NCBI RefSeq assembly: GCF_002209555.1
Contig: NZ_NJIF01000008.1
Location: 124,001 to 188,000, forward strand
Source of the DNA: Achromobacter insolitus
Lineage (GTDB): Bacteria; Pseudomonadota; Gammaproteobacteria; Burkholderiales; Burkholderiaceae_B
DNA: 64,000 nt
Reading direction: 5' to 3'
In this document: one piece after another, positions 16,374-24,598 of the stretch
Position numbering within the stretch: the stretch's first letter is position 1
Layout of the letters: each line of letters begins with the position of its first letter
Notes under the pieces: model-generated
Databases searched by the model: none
Told to the model about the DNA's origin: nothing
What the model saw: only the letters and a program-made list of their open reading frames with translations
Position numbers and translations under genes: made by a program

Positions 16374-17165
16374 TCAGTGGTCGCGTTCAGGCGCGGCGAA
16401 CATTTCGAGTCCGACCGTGCGTTCCAGCAACAGCACCAGGGCAAGCGTGAAGACGATCAGCGACGTGGCGATGGCGGCGATCACGGGGCTGGCGCTTTCC
16501 TGTATCTGCGTGAGGATGCGCACAGGCAAGGTATTGACGTCGGGCGCAACCAGAAAGACGGTGATCGTTGCTTCGTCGAACGACACGATGAAACAGAACA
16601 GGAAGGCGGTGATGAGGCCGGGCTTGAGCATGGGCAAAGTCACGGTGCGCAGGACCTGCGCGGGCCGCGCTCCCAGGCTCATGCTGGCCTCGCCCAGCGC
16701 GGGGTCCAGCTTGCGCAGCGAATTCAAGATGGGGCGGTACGCAAACGGCAGCGTGATGATGCAATGCGCGAGCACAATGCCCAGGTATGAACCGCTGACG
16801 CCCAGCAACCCGAGCAGGCCCAGGAAAGCCACACCCAGCGCCGCGTTGGGAAACACCAGCGGCAGCATGATCAGGGATTCGATGACACCGCTGCCCCTGA
16901 TGCGGCTCCGGTCCAGCACCAGCGCGGCCAGCAGGGCTGCCGACGTGCTGATGAACGCCACCAGCAGGGCGATGCCGGCGCTGACCGCCAGCAACCCCAG
17001 CCATTGCGCGTCGGTAAAAAACTCCAGATACCAGCGCCAGGAAAGCGATGCCAGCGGCACAGTGAAGTAGCCGGTGGACGTGAACGACGATACCGCCACA
17101 ATCAGGATGGGCAATGGCAGAAAGCCGAACAGCAATACCAGCAGCAAACGGTAGAGCCAGCGCAT
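16374..17165 (-). CDS. ABC transporter permease, PotC/spermidine-putrescine type
   Basis: This 263-residue inner-membrane permease has about six membrane segments and an EAA coupling loop reading LGEASMSLGARPAQVLRTVT. The N-terminus MRWLYRLLLVLLFGFLPLPI is a membrane anchor. The ATG is one base after the stop of the preceding permease; a longer in-frame version starting 45 bp upstream would overlap it and is less likely. Together with the neighbouring permease, binding protein and ATPase it forms one importer of the polyamine/opine/phosphonate family. The dimethylformamidase-like genes follow after 26 bp. Confidence 0.92.
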   Translation of the reverse strand: MRWLYRLLLVLLFGFLPLPILIVAVSSFTSTGYFTVPLASLSWRWYLEFFTDAQWLGLLAVSAGIALLVAFISTSAALLAALVLDRSRIRGSGVIESLIMLPLVFPNAALGVAFLGLLGLLGVSGSYLGIVLAHCIITLPFAYRPILNSLRKLDPALGEASMSLGARPAQVLRTVTLPMLKPGLITAFLFCFIVSFDEATITVFLVAPDVNTLPVRILTQIQESASPVIAAIATSLIVFTLALVLLLERTVGLEMFAAPERDH

Positions 17166-17166
17166 A

Positions 17167-18003
17167 TCAAGCTCCCATTCCGGACACCCGCGCGGCGACG
17201 CGGCGTTCAAGCCATTGCAAGGGGATGACCAGCGAGAACGCCGCGAACAGCAGGACGATCGCCATGCTGGCGGCCTTCGGATAGTCGAAGACCTGCAGCA
17301 CGTCCTGATAGATCTGCGTCGCCAACATTCCGTCGCGCACGCCGCCCAGCAGGAGCGGCGTCACGATGGCGCCGGTCGACAGCAGATAGACCAGCATGGC
17401 ACCGGTAATGACACCCGGCAGGCTCAAGGGCAAGGTGACGTACAGGAAAGTCTTGATCGGGCCGGCAGACAGTGTCTGCGACGCCTCGTCCAGGGCGCGG
17501 TCCAGATGCAGCAGAACCGCCAGCACGGACACGATGAAGAACGGGCTGAAGACATGCACCAGACCGATCACGACGCCGGTCATGTTGAATATGAGGCGCA
17601 TGGGCGCATCGATCACGCCCAGCGACAACAACAGCGAGTTCAGCGTGCCCTTGGGTCCCAGGATCACCAGCCAGCCGTAGGTGCGCACCACCACGCTGAC
17701 CAGCCATGGCGTGATCACCAGCATCATCAGGAAATTCCGGTTGCCCCGGTAACGCGAGATCGCATAGGCGATGGGATAGCCGACCAGCACGGAAACCAGC
17801 GTCACGACCAGCGCGATCCCGATCGTGCGCAACAGCACCGCGACATAGTCGGCGCGCTCGAAGAAGCTGGTGAAATTTCCCAGGCCGAAGCCGTCCCCGG
17901 TGCGCAGCGATTCGACGACGAGATAAGCGATCCCCGTGACGAACATGAGGATCAGGATCGCCGGAGGAAGCAGCAGTATCAGCGGCGGCCTGGTGGATTT
18001 CAT
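17167..18003 (-). CDS. ABC transporter permease, PotB/spermidine-putrescine type
   Basis: This 278-residue permease has an N-terminal anchor PPLILLLPPAILILMFVTG, about six membrane segments and an EAA loop LDEASQTLSAGPIKTFLYVT. A GGAGA ribosome site precedes the ATG. It lies 16 bp after the binding-protein gene and 1 bp before the second permease, as in potABCD-type operons. Confidence 0.92.
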   Translation of the reverse strand: MKSTRPPLILLLPPAILILMFVTGIAYLVVESLRTGDGFGLGNFTSFFERADYVAVLLRTIGIALVVTLVSVLVGYPIAYAISRYRGNRNFLMMLVITPWLVSVVVRTYGWLVILGPKGTLNSLLLSLGVIDAPMRLIFNMTGVVIGLVHVFSPFFIVSVLAVLLHLDRALDEASQTLSAGPIKTFLYVTLPLSLPGVITGAMLVYLLSTGAIVTPLLLGGVRDGMLATQIYQDVLQVFDYPKAASMAIVLLFAAFSLVIPLQWLERRVAARVSGMGA

Positions 18004-18019
18004 CGCGGCGTCTCCCGGC

Positions 18020-19066
18020 TTAGCGGCCGGCGCCCGCCATGGCGCGCTCGACCAGCTCGATGCGCGACTTGCGGGATTCGGCGATGTAGTTCCAGTCCGG
18101 CTGGTAGAGCTGGTCGCGCAGGGCGTTCAAGGGTTGGCCCAGTTCCTTTTCAGTCGCAGGCGACAGCTTGGCCGTGCTGTTGAGCGGCAGATAGCCGGCG
18201 ATGTCGGCAATGCGCGACTGCCCTTCCGGCTGGGCGACGTAATTGAGCCACTTCAGGTAGCTGGCCCGGCCTTGCGCCTTCTTCGGCACGACCACGAGAT
18301 AGGGCAGGATCAGCGCGCCCTCCTTCGGAATGACCATCTCGATGTTGTTCTGCCCGTCGCGCTTCATCTGCCACACGCGGGTCGAGTAATAGGGCGCGGC
18401 CGTGACTTCTCCACGTTGCAGCAGTTGGTTCATCTGCGCCATCGAGCTATACATCGCAAGCGAGTTCTTGCCCAGCGCGGTCAGCAAGGCCAGGCCCTTG
18501 GCGGTATCGCGCTCGTTGCCCCCCTCGGCCACGGACATGATCGTCAGATCGTAGGCCGAGCTGTATACCGGACGGGTAACGGACAGCTTGCCCGCCCACT
18601 TGGGGTCGCCCAACGCCTTCCAGGACGAGAAATCGGAGGGCTTCGCCAGGTCCTTGTTCACCGCGATGCCGTAATAGGCGAAGTAGGTGCTGACGCCGAT
18701 CAGGCGTCCGCCGGGCGTCTTCAGCAGGTATTTCTCCGGCACGTTCTTTAACGCCGGCACCTCGTTCATGTCGAAGTCTTCAAGCAGGCCATCGCTGTAC
18801 ATTTGCGCGGCCTCGAAGAATGACGACAGCGCCGCATTGAATTTGGGAGCGTCCTTCTGCGCGCGCACCTGGGCTTCGGGCGTTGGCACTTCGACGATTT
18901 TCACGCCGATCCCGGTTTCCTTGGTAAAGGGTTCGGCATAAGCCTCGCGCCAGGCCGCACCGACGCCTCCGCCCCACGTGGCCATGGTGATGTCCTGCGC
19001 GCCGGCTGTGCCGCAAACGGCCATGAACGCGGCGACGGTCCAATTGGCGAATCGATGTGTGCTCAT
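18020..19066 (-). CDS. Periplasmic substrate-binding protein, PotD-like
   Basis: This 348-residue protein has a Sec signal (MSTHRFANWTVAAFMAVCGT, cleavage after AGA) and a mature start DITMATWGGGVGAAWREAYA, the usual opening of spermidine/putrescine-type binding proteins. The start was set at the Met that begins the signal peptide; an extension upstream would add residues before a clear signal sequence. It follows the ATPase gene by 28 bp. The acidic residues that grip polyamine amines in PotD could not be confirmed by eye, so the ligand may differ, for example a substituted amide. Confidence 0.9.
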   Translation of the reverse strand: MSTHRFANWTVAAFMAVCGTAGAQDITMATWGGGVGAAWREAYAEPFTKETGIGVKIVEVPTPEAQVRAQKDAPKFNAALSSFFEAAQMYSDGLLEDFDMNEVPALKNVPEKYLLKTPGGRLIGVSTYFAYYGIAVNKDLAKPSDFSSWKALGDPKWAGKLSVTRPVYSSAYDLTIMSVAEGGNERDTAKGLALLTALGKNSLAMYSSMAQMNQLLQRGEVTAAPYYSTRVWQMKRDGQNNIEMVIPKEGALILPYLVVVPKKAQGRASYLKWLNYVAQPEGQSRIADIAGYLPLNSTAKLSPATEKELGQPLNALRDQLYQPDWNYIAESRKSRIELVERAMAGAGR

Positions 19067-19094
19067 TGTGCGACTCCAGTGAGAGAGAACAGCG

Positions 19095-20174
19095 CTAGAG
19101 GGATACAACCGAAATGCGGCTGTCGTCCCAGGTCAGTCCGACGGTTTCGCCCTGCCCTGGCAAGGGCAGCCCAGCCTGCGCCGGCCAATCGGCGATCAGG
19201 GTCCGGGCGCCGGCCCGCAGCCAGACACGGGTGTTCTGCCCGGCATAGACGCGGCGCTCCACACGGGCTTGCAGGCGCGCACTGCCGGCAGGCGCCAGCT
19301 TCAGGTGCTGCGGCCGTAGCGATACGCCCACGGCGCTGCCCGCGCTAAAACGCGTGCCCGGCAAATCGAATCCGCAACCGAGTTCCGCGCAATCCAGGCG
19401 GGTCGCGCCGGCCTGCACCACTCCTTCGAAGAAATTCGTGTCCCCCACGAACTCCGCAACAAAGCGGGTCTGAGGGTTTTCGTAGATGGTGGCGGGATCG
19501 CTGACCTGGTCGATCAGGCCGTTGCGGAACACGGCGACGCGATCGGACATGGTCAGCGCCTCTTCCTGATCGTGCGTCACGAAGATAAAGGTAGTACCCA
19601 GCTTTTCCTGGATCAGCTTCAGCTCGGTCTGCATCTGGCGCCGGATCTTCATGTCCAGCGCGCCTAGCGGCTCGTCCAGCAGCAGCACCCGGGGTTCCAT
19701 GACGATGGCGCGCGCCAGCGCCACGCGCTGCTTTTGCCCGCCCGAAATCTGGCCGATGTAGCGCGCCCCATAACCTTCCAGGCCGACCATCGCCAGCGAT
19801 CGCTCCACCTTGCCGCGGATGCCGGCGGACGTTTCGCGCCGCATCCGCAAGCCGTAGCCGATGTTCTCGGCAACGGTGAGGTGCGGGAACAGAGCCAGGT
19901 TCTGGAACACCATGCCCAGCGGGCGGCGGTACGGGGGCGCTGACAGGATCGACTGTCCGTCTATCTTCACCTCGCCGGAAGTGGGCGTTTCAAAGCCCGC
20001 GATGATCCGGATGAGCGTGGTCTTGCCGCAGCCGCTGGGCCCCAACAAGGTCAGAAACTCTCCTTCGCGCACATCCAGGCTGACACCTTTCAATGCCGCC
20101 GATGCGCCGAACGTCTTCGTGACGTTCTGGATCTGGAGGATCGGCGTTCCCGCTGTTTTCTGGCCCTGCCCCAT
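19095..20174 (-). CDS. ABC transporter ATP-binding protein, PotA type
   Basis: This 359-residue ATPase has Walker A GPSGCGKTT (about residues 45-53), signature [15 protein letters not shown], Walker B VLLLDEPLGALD and the switch His in FVTHDQEEALTMSD. A C-terminal TOBE-like regulatory domain starts near residue 240. I chose the ATG preceded by GGAG at 9 bp over a TTG six codons upstream. It is the first gene of the minus-strand operon that runs through the importer, the dimethylformamidase-like enzyme, the oxidoreductase and the cupin. Confidence 0.93.
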   Translation of the reverse strand: MGQGQKTAGTPILQIQNVTKTFGASAALKGVSLDVREGEFLTLLGPSGCGKTTLIRIIAGFETPTSGEVKIDGQSILSAPPYRRPLGMVFQNLALFPHLTVAENIGYGLRMRRETSAGIRGKVERSLAMVGLEGYGARYIGQISGGQKQRVALARAIVMEPRVLLLDEPLGALDMKIRRQMQTELKLIQEKLGTTFIFVTHDQEEALTMSDRVAVFRNGLIDQVSDPATIYENPQTRFVAEFVGDTNFFEGVVQAGATRLDCAELGCGFDLPGTRFSAGSAVGVSLRPQHLKLAPAGSARLQARVERRVYAGQNTRVWLRAGARTLIADWPAQAGLPLPGQGETVGLTWDDSRISVVSL

Positions 20175-20247
20175 GCTCACACACTCCGGCAAAACAGATG
20201 AATGAGCGCAGGATATTGGAGCTAATATGCTTTGGGCAATAGTAAAA

Positions 20248-20304
20248 TCCCGTACTGAGGTTTATTATTATCGCTAGGCGGTAATTGACACTCAAAATAC
20301 GGGA
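20248..20304. promoter_or_regulatory. Divergent promoter region with TCCCGTA/TACGGGA inverted half-sites
   Basis: TCCCGTA at 20248-20254 and TACGGGA at 20298-20304 are exact inverted 7-mers in the 146-bp region between the importer operon and the IclR gene. The region is markedly more AT-rich than its surroundings. The second half-site ends 16 bp before the regulator ATG, so binding there would repress the regulator gene. Confidence 0.45.
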
Positions 20305-20320
20305 AAACGAGGAGCCAAAA

Positions 20321-21115
20321 ATGCTGGAACAGGCCGAATTGGATGTCGACGATGGCATGTTCAATCACTCGTTCGCGAGAGGGCTGAAGGTCCTCTTCGC
20401 GTTTCGCGGCGCGCAAAGCGCAATGTCGCTGTCGGAAGTGGCGCAAGCCGTGGGCACAAGCGTCAGCACGGCCCAGCGCACGGTGTACACGCTTGAAAAG
20501 CTGGGCCTTATCAGCAAATCGCCCAAGACGCGGAAATTCAGTCCCACGCTGCGCGTGCTGGAGCTGGGCTACAACTACATCGCTGCCGATCCCCTGGTCG
20601 AAGCTGCCAACCCCTTCCTGGCCGAGCTGTCCAATATCACCGGGGAAACCGTCAACCTGACCGAACCCCTGGACCACGAGATGGTGTATGTATCCCGCGT
20701 GGTGGCGGCAAAGTTCATCCCCATCCACATGCCCATCGGCAGCCGCATCCCGATGTACTGCACGGCCAGCGGCCGCGCCTATCTGGGCGCACTGCCTGAC
20801 GAACAGGCGCAGGCCATCCTGGATGCCTCCGCGCTGCAGCGCCATACGCAATGGACCGAAACGGATCCGGTAAAGCTGATGGAGATCGTCCGGCAGGCGC
20901 GGCGCGAAGGCATCGCCCACAACAAGGAAGAACTGTTCCTGGGCGATATGACGATTGCCGCGCCCATCATGAGCCAGCGCGGCACGCCCGTTGCGGCCGT
21001 GCACATCGTGGCGCCGACCAGCCGTTGGACCCTGGAAGAGGCGTTGGCACGCCTGGGACCGCTGGTGTTCGATTGCGCACGAGGCATCAACAACTCGGTG
21101 CGCTCGTTCACCTGA
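20321..21115 (+). CDS. IclR-family transcriptional regulator
   Basis: This 264-residue protein has an N-terminal winged helix (residues about 12-75: GLKVLFAFRGAQSAMSLSEV, then VSTAQRTVYTLEKLGLI) and a C-terminal GAF-like IclR effector domain with IGSRIPMYCTASGRAYLGAL. The ATG with GAGGAG about 7 bp upstream is preferred over one 12 codons earlier. It is divergent from the importer/dimethylformamidase-like operon and is its most likely local regulator. The effector is presumably the substrate or a breakdown product. Confidence 0.92.
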   Translation: MLEQAELDVDDGMFNHSFARGLKVLFAFRGAQSAMSLSEVAQAVGTSVSTAQRTVYTLEKLGLISKSPKTRKFSPTLRVLELGYNYIAADPLVEAANPFLAELSNITGETVNLTEPLDHEMVYVSRVVAAKFIPIHMPIGSRIPMYCTASGRAYLGALPDEQAQAILDASALQRHTQWTETDPVKLMEIVRQARREGIAHNKEELFLGDMTIAAPIMSQRGTPVAAVHIVAPTSRWTLEEALARLGPLVFDCARGINNSVRSFT

Positions 21116-21139
21116 CGGCCGCCTGGACGGCGGTCCGCG

Positions 21140-24100
21140 CTACAGGTCGATCCAGGCGCGAGCCCGCGGGAAGTACAGCGCAGCCCGCGCGGCGCGGCCA
21201 TCCAATGCCGTGACCTGCGCGCAGTAGCGCAGCAGCTGGTCGCCGTGCCGTTGCCGCATGCGCGCGGCGAAGGCTGCCGGTGACTCGCCTGGATGCGGCC
21301 GGCCGGTCTTGTAGTCGACGATGAGCCAGCCGTCCTCGGTGCTGAGCGCGAGATCGATCACGGACACTTTGCCCGCGGCGTCGATCAGGGGCCATTCACG
21401 GCGCGCGCCGGATTGCGACAACAGCCACAGGCCGCGTTCGTCGGCCAAGGTCGCTTGCAAGGTTTCCAGCACGGCTTCGGAGGCCGCGTCCGCCTGGCTG
21501 GCGGGTATGCCTGCGCGCGTCAATTGACGGCGCATGGCGGGCAGACGCTGGGCCAGCGCATCCGCGGACCAGGCCTGCACGCCGTCCTGGCCGATGCGCG
21601 CCAGCCACGCGTGCGACAAGGTGCCGATGGCCGCGTCGTAACCGGCTTCGAGTTGCCAGGCGGGATGTTCGCCGCCCTCGCCCCAGACGCCGCGCGCCGC
21701 GGCGCCAAAGCCCGGGCTGACCGCCACGTCCGCCAAGCGCGCCAGCTGCGCCAGGCCATCGCGGTCCACGCGCCGCAATGGCTCGCCCTGCCATTCGGGG
21801 CCGTCTTCCGCTTGCGCAATGGCTACGCCATCCAGCGGCGGCGGGACTGGCACGGTCAGGCAAGGCCACAGGCGTCCCAGCAGGCTGGAGGACGACGGCG
21901 TCTTGGCCTGGCCGCTGGCCTCGTCCACCGATACGTGGCCCACCAGATGCAGGCGCTTGCGCGCCCGCGTTGCCGCCACGTACAGCAGACGGTCGATTTC
22001 ATATGACGCGCGGCGCGCTTCGCGCGCCCCCAGGTAGCGCGACAAGGGATCCGCCTCGGTCTCGGCGCGCGGCTTGACCGGACCGAACAACACGCGGCCG
22101 CCGCTCTGTTCAAAGCGCACCAGCGGCGCCTGGTCGCCGCGCGGCGCGCGGTGCAGGCCGTAAAGAATGACCGTTTCGAATTGCAGGCCTTTGGACTTGT
22201 GCATGGTCATGATCTCGACCGCGCCCGCGTCTTCGTCCGCCGCGTCCGGCGCGGCGAACAGGCGCGCGATGCCCGCATCCAGCGCCGCCACGTCGATGGC
22301 GCCGTGCGGCGCCAGGCGCTCGACCAGCTGGAACAGGCTTTCCGCGTCGTTGGCGACGGACAGGCCGGCGTATAGCGCCGGGCCGCCCAATCGGCGCCAT
22401 AGCGATTCCACCCAGGCCGCGAATGGCATGGCGCCCGAGGCATTGCGCTTGTCGAGCAAAATTTCCGCCACCTGGCGCAGGCGCTCGAATTCATCCGCGC
22501 CCAGCACGCTCTGCGCAGATGGCGCTTCGGGCGATTCGGGCGCCGCGTCGAACAAGGACCCCTGCGGCGCGCTGGTGACTGTTGGCGGCGCGGCCTGCGA
22601 CGAAGTCTGCGGCGGGATGCGCAGCGCGCGCTCCAGCAGCACCGGCACCGGCGTGATGTGATCGTCGCCGAAAAGGCGCTGCAAAGAGGTCAGCGTCAAG
22701 CCGCAATACGGCGCGCGCAGCACAGAGAGCCAGGCCAGGCGGTCGCCCGGGTGCGACAGGGCGCGCACCAATTGCACCAGATCGGCCACCACGGGCCTGA
22801 GCGCCAGCGGCACCAGGTCCACCGCGCGGCAGCGTATTCCTTCCTGGGCCAGCCTCCGGGTCAGGTTGCCCAGGTGGCTGCGAGCCCGCACCAGCACGGC
22901 GACGGGATGCTTGGCGCCTTTGTGATCGATCAGGGCCTGGCGCACCAGTTCCACCGCGATATCTTCGGCCTGGGTTTCGGCGGGGGCCGCGCCCTCGCGC
23001 GACCATGCCGGATGGAAACGCACTGCCGGTTCCGGCAGCGCTTCGTGAAAGGCAGTGGACGGACTGTAGGCAATCGCCCCCGCCGCCGCATCGCTGCGCC
23101 GCGGCAGCAGTTGCGCAAACGATTGGTTCACCCATTCGACGATGCCCGCCTGCGAACGGAAATTGTCGGTGAGGTTAAGGAAATCCGGCTGCAGTTCGCC
23201 CACGCCTATGTCCGCGACCTCCAGGAAGAGGCCCACTTCCGCCTTGCGGAAGCGGTAGATGGACTGCATCGGGTCGCCCACCAGGAACAGGCTGCGACCA
23301 TCGCCCTGCTGCCAGCCCGAGGTGAGCGTGCGCAGCAGGTCCAACTGGGTCTGGCTGGTGTCCTGGAATTCGTCGATAAGCAGATGGCGGATCGAGGCGT
23401 CCAGCTTCAGCAGCAGTTCGCCCGGATCGTCGGCGCTGCCGAGCGCGGCCGCCGCGCGTTGCGCGATCTCGATGAAATCCACCTCGCCGGTGTCGGCAAA
23501 ACGCAGCCGCAATTGCGCCACCGCCAACGCCAAGGTCATGAGCTGCGCGCCCAGCACTTCCCATTGGGCATCAGTGAAATGCGGCATGGGCACGTCGCGC
23601 ACCGCATGCAGGCGCCGCACCCAGGCCGCGTCGGGGTCGGCGGATTCCAACCAAGCCACGAACGGTTCTTTGTGCGCGCACTTGGGCGGGAAGCCCAGGT
23701 TTTTGTTGACGGTCTTGCGCAGGGTACCCGTGCCGGTCAGCAGCAGATGCGCGACGGCTTGCCATTGATCAAGCGCGTCGGCGTCCGGCGGCAGTTCTTC
23801 GGTCCAGTCCAGCAAAGCCAGCAGCTTGTTTTCGCCTTCGCCATCCTGCAGGCTCGTGGCGGCCAGCCGCGCCGGGCCACAGAGCGCCTCGGCCCAGCCA
23901 TAAGGCATCGCTTCGCAAAGCGCATCAAGGTCTTCCCCGATGGCCTCGGCCAGCATGGCTTCCATGCCTGCCCTGTCGGATCCGTGACGCAGCAGCGGCA
24001 GCCATTGGTCGCGCTGCCCCAGCATGCTGGCGATGGCCTCCTTGGCCGCCTGCACGTCCACGTCCAGGTGCTTGAGCAAGATGCGCACGGCTTCGTAGTC

Positions 24101-24595
24101 GTCGGCGAGATCCAGGGTGGCGCGCGCGGCGGCCTCGTAATGGGCGCGCGCATCGTCGGTGATCTCGGGCATGCCGCCCAGTTCCGACAGCCACGGCATG
24201 CTGCGCACCAAACCCGCGCAGAAAGAGTCGATGGTGCGTATCGCCAGCCGCGCGGGATGATCCAGCAGATGCCAGCCCTGCGCTTCGTTGCGCGCCAGCG
24301 CGGCGCGGGCCAGATCCCAGCTGCGGCGCTCGTGCATGGCTTCGGGCGGCGCGTCCAGTCCGCGGCGCAATTTGCTCAGCACGCGCGCATGCATTTCGGA
24401 AGCAGCCTTGCGCGTGAAAGTGATAGCGACGATTTCTTCCGGACGGTTCACTGTCGCCAGCAGCGCCAGGATACGGTCCGTGAGCAGCTCGGTCTTGCCG
24501 GAGCCCGCAGGCGCCTGCACCAGGAACGAGCGCGTCGGATCCAGCGCGTCGGCGCGCGCCACGTGGTCGTGCGGCAAGCGTTCTTGTTCAGCCAT
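21140..24595 (-). CDS. addA: Double-strand break repair helicase-nuclease AddA
   Basis: This 1151-residue UvrD-type helicase has Walker A APAGSGKTELL (about residues 28-38), Walker B LLIDEFQDTSQTQ, motif III GDPMQSIYRFRKAEV, motif V MTMHKSKGLQFETVILYGL and a C-terminal RecB-like nuclease with VIDLALSTEDGWLIVDYKTG. It pairs with AddB to resect double-strand ends up to a Chi-type site for RecA loading. It lies 3 bp after addB on the same strand. The length suits the AddA family in proteobacteria. Confidence 0.95.
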   Translation of the reverse strand: MAEQERLPHDHVARADALDPTRSFLVQAPAGSGKTELLTDRILALLATVNRPEEIVAITFTRKAASEMHARVLSKLRRGLDAPPEAMHERRSWDLARAALARNEAQGWHLLDHPARLAIRTIDSFCAGLVRSMPWLSELGGMPEITDDARAHYEAAARATLDLADDYEAVRILLKHLDVDVQAAKEAIASMLGQRDQWLPLLRHGSDRAGMEAMLAEAIGEDLDALCEAMPYGWAEALCGPARLAATSLQDGEGENKLLALLDWTEELPPDADALDQWQAVAHLLLTGTGTLRKTVNKNLGFPPKCAHKEPFVAWLESADPDAAWVRRLHAVRDVPMPHFTDAQWEVLGAQLMTLALAVAQLRLRFADTGEVDFIEIAQRAAAALGSADDPGELLLKLDASIRHLLIDEFQDTSQTQLDLLRTLTSGWQQGDGRSLFLVGDPMQSIYRFRKAEVGLFLEVADIGVGELQPDFLNLTDNFRSQAGIVEWVNQSFAQLLPRRSDAAAGAIAYSPSTAFHEALPEPAVRFHPAWSREGAAPAETQAEDIAVELVRQALIDHKGAKHPVAVLVRARSHLGNLTRRLAQEGIRCRAVDLVPLALRPVVADLVQLVRALSHPGDRLAWLSVLRAPYCGLTLTSLQRLFGDDHITPVPVLLERALRIPPQTSSQAAPPTVTSAPQGSLFDAAPESPEAPSAQSVLGADEFERLRQVAEILLDKRNASGAMPFAAWVESLWRRLGGPALYAGLSVANDAESLFQLVERLAPHGAIDVAALDAGIARLFAAPDAADEDAGAVEIMTMHKSKGLQFETVILYGLHRAPRGDQAPLVRFEQSGGRVLFGPVKPRAETEADPLSRYLGAREARRASYEIDRLLYVAATRARKRLHLVGHVSVDEASGQAKTPSSSSLLGRLWPCLTVPVPPPLDGVAIAQAEDGPEWQGEPLRRVDRDGLAQLARLADVAVSPGFGAAARGVWGEGGEHPAWQLEAGYDAAIGTLSHAWLARIGQDGVQAWSADALAQRLPAMRRQLTRAGIPASQADAASEAVLETLQATLADERGLWLLSQSGARREWPLIDAAGKVSVIDLALSTEDGWLIVDYKTGRPHPGESPAAFAARMRQRHGDQLLRYCAQVTALDGRAARAALYFPRARAWIDL

Positions 24596-24598
24596 GGC

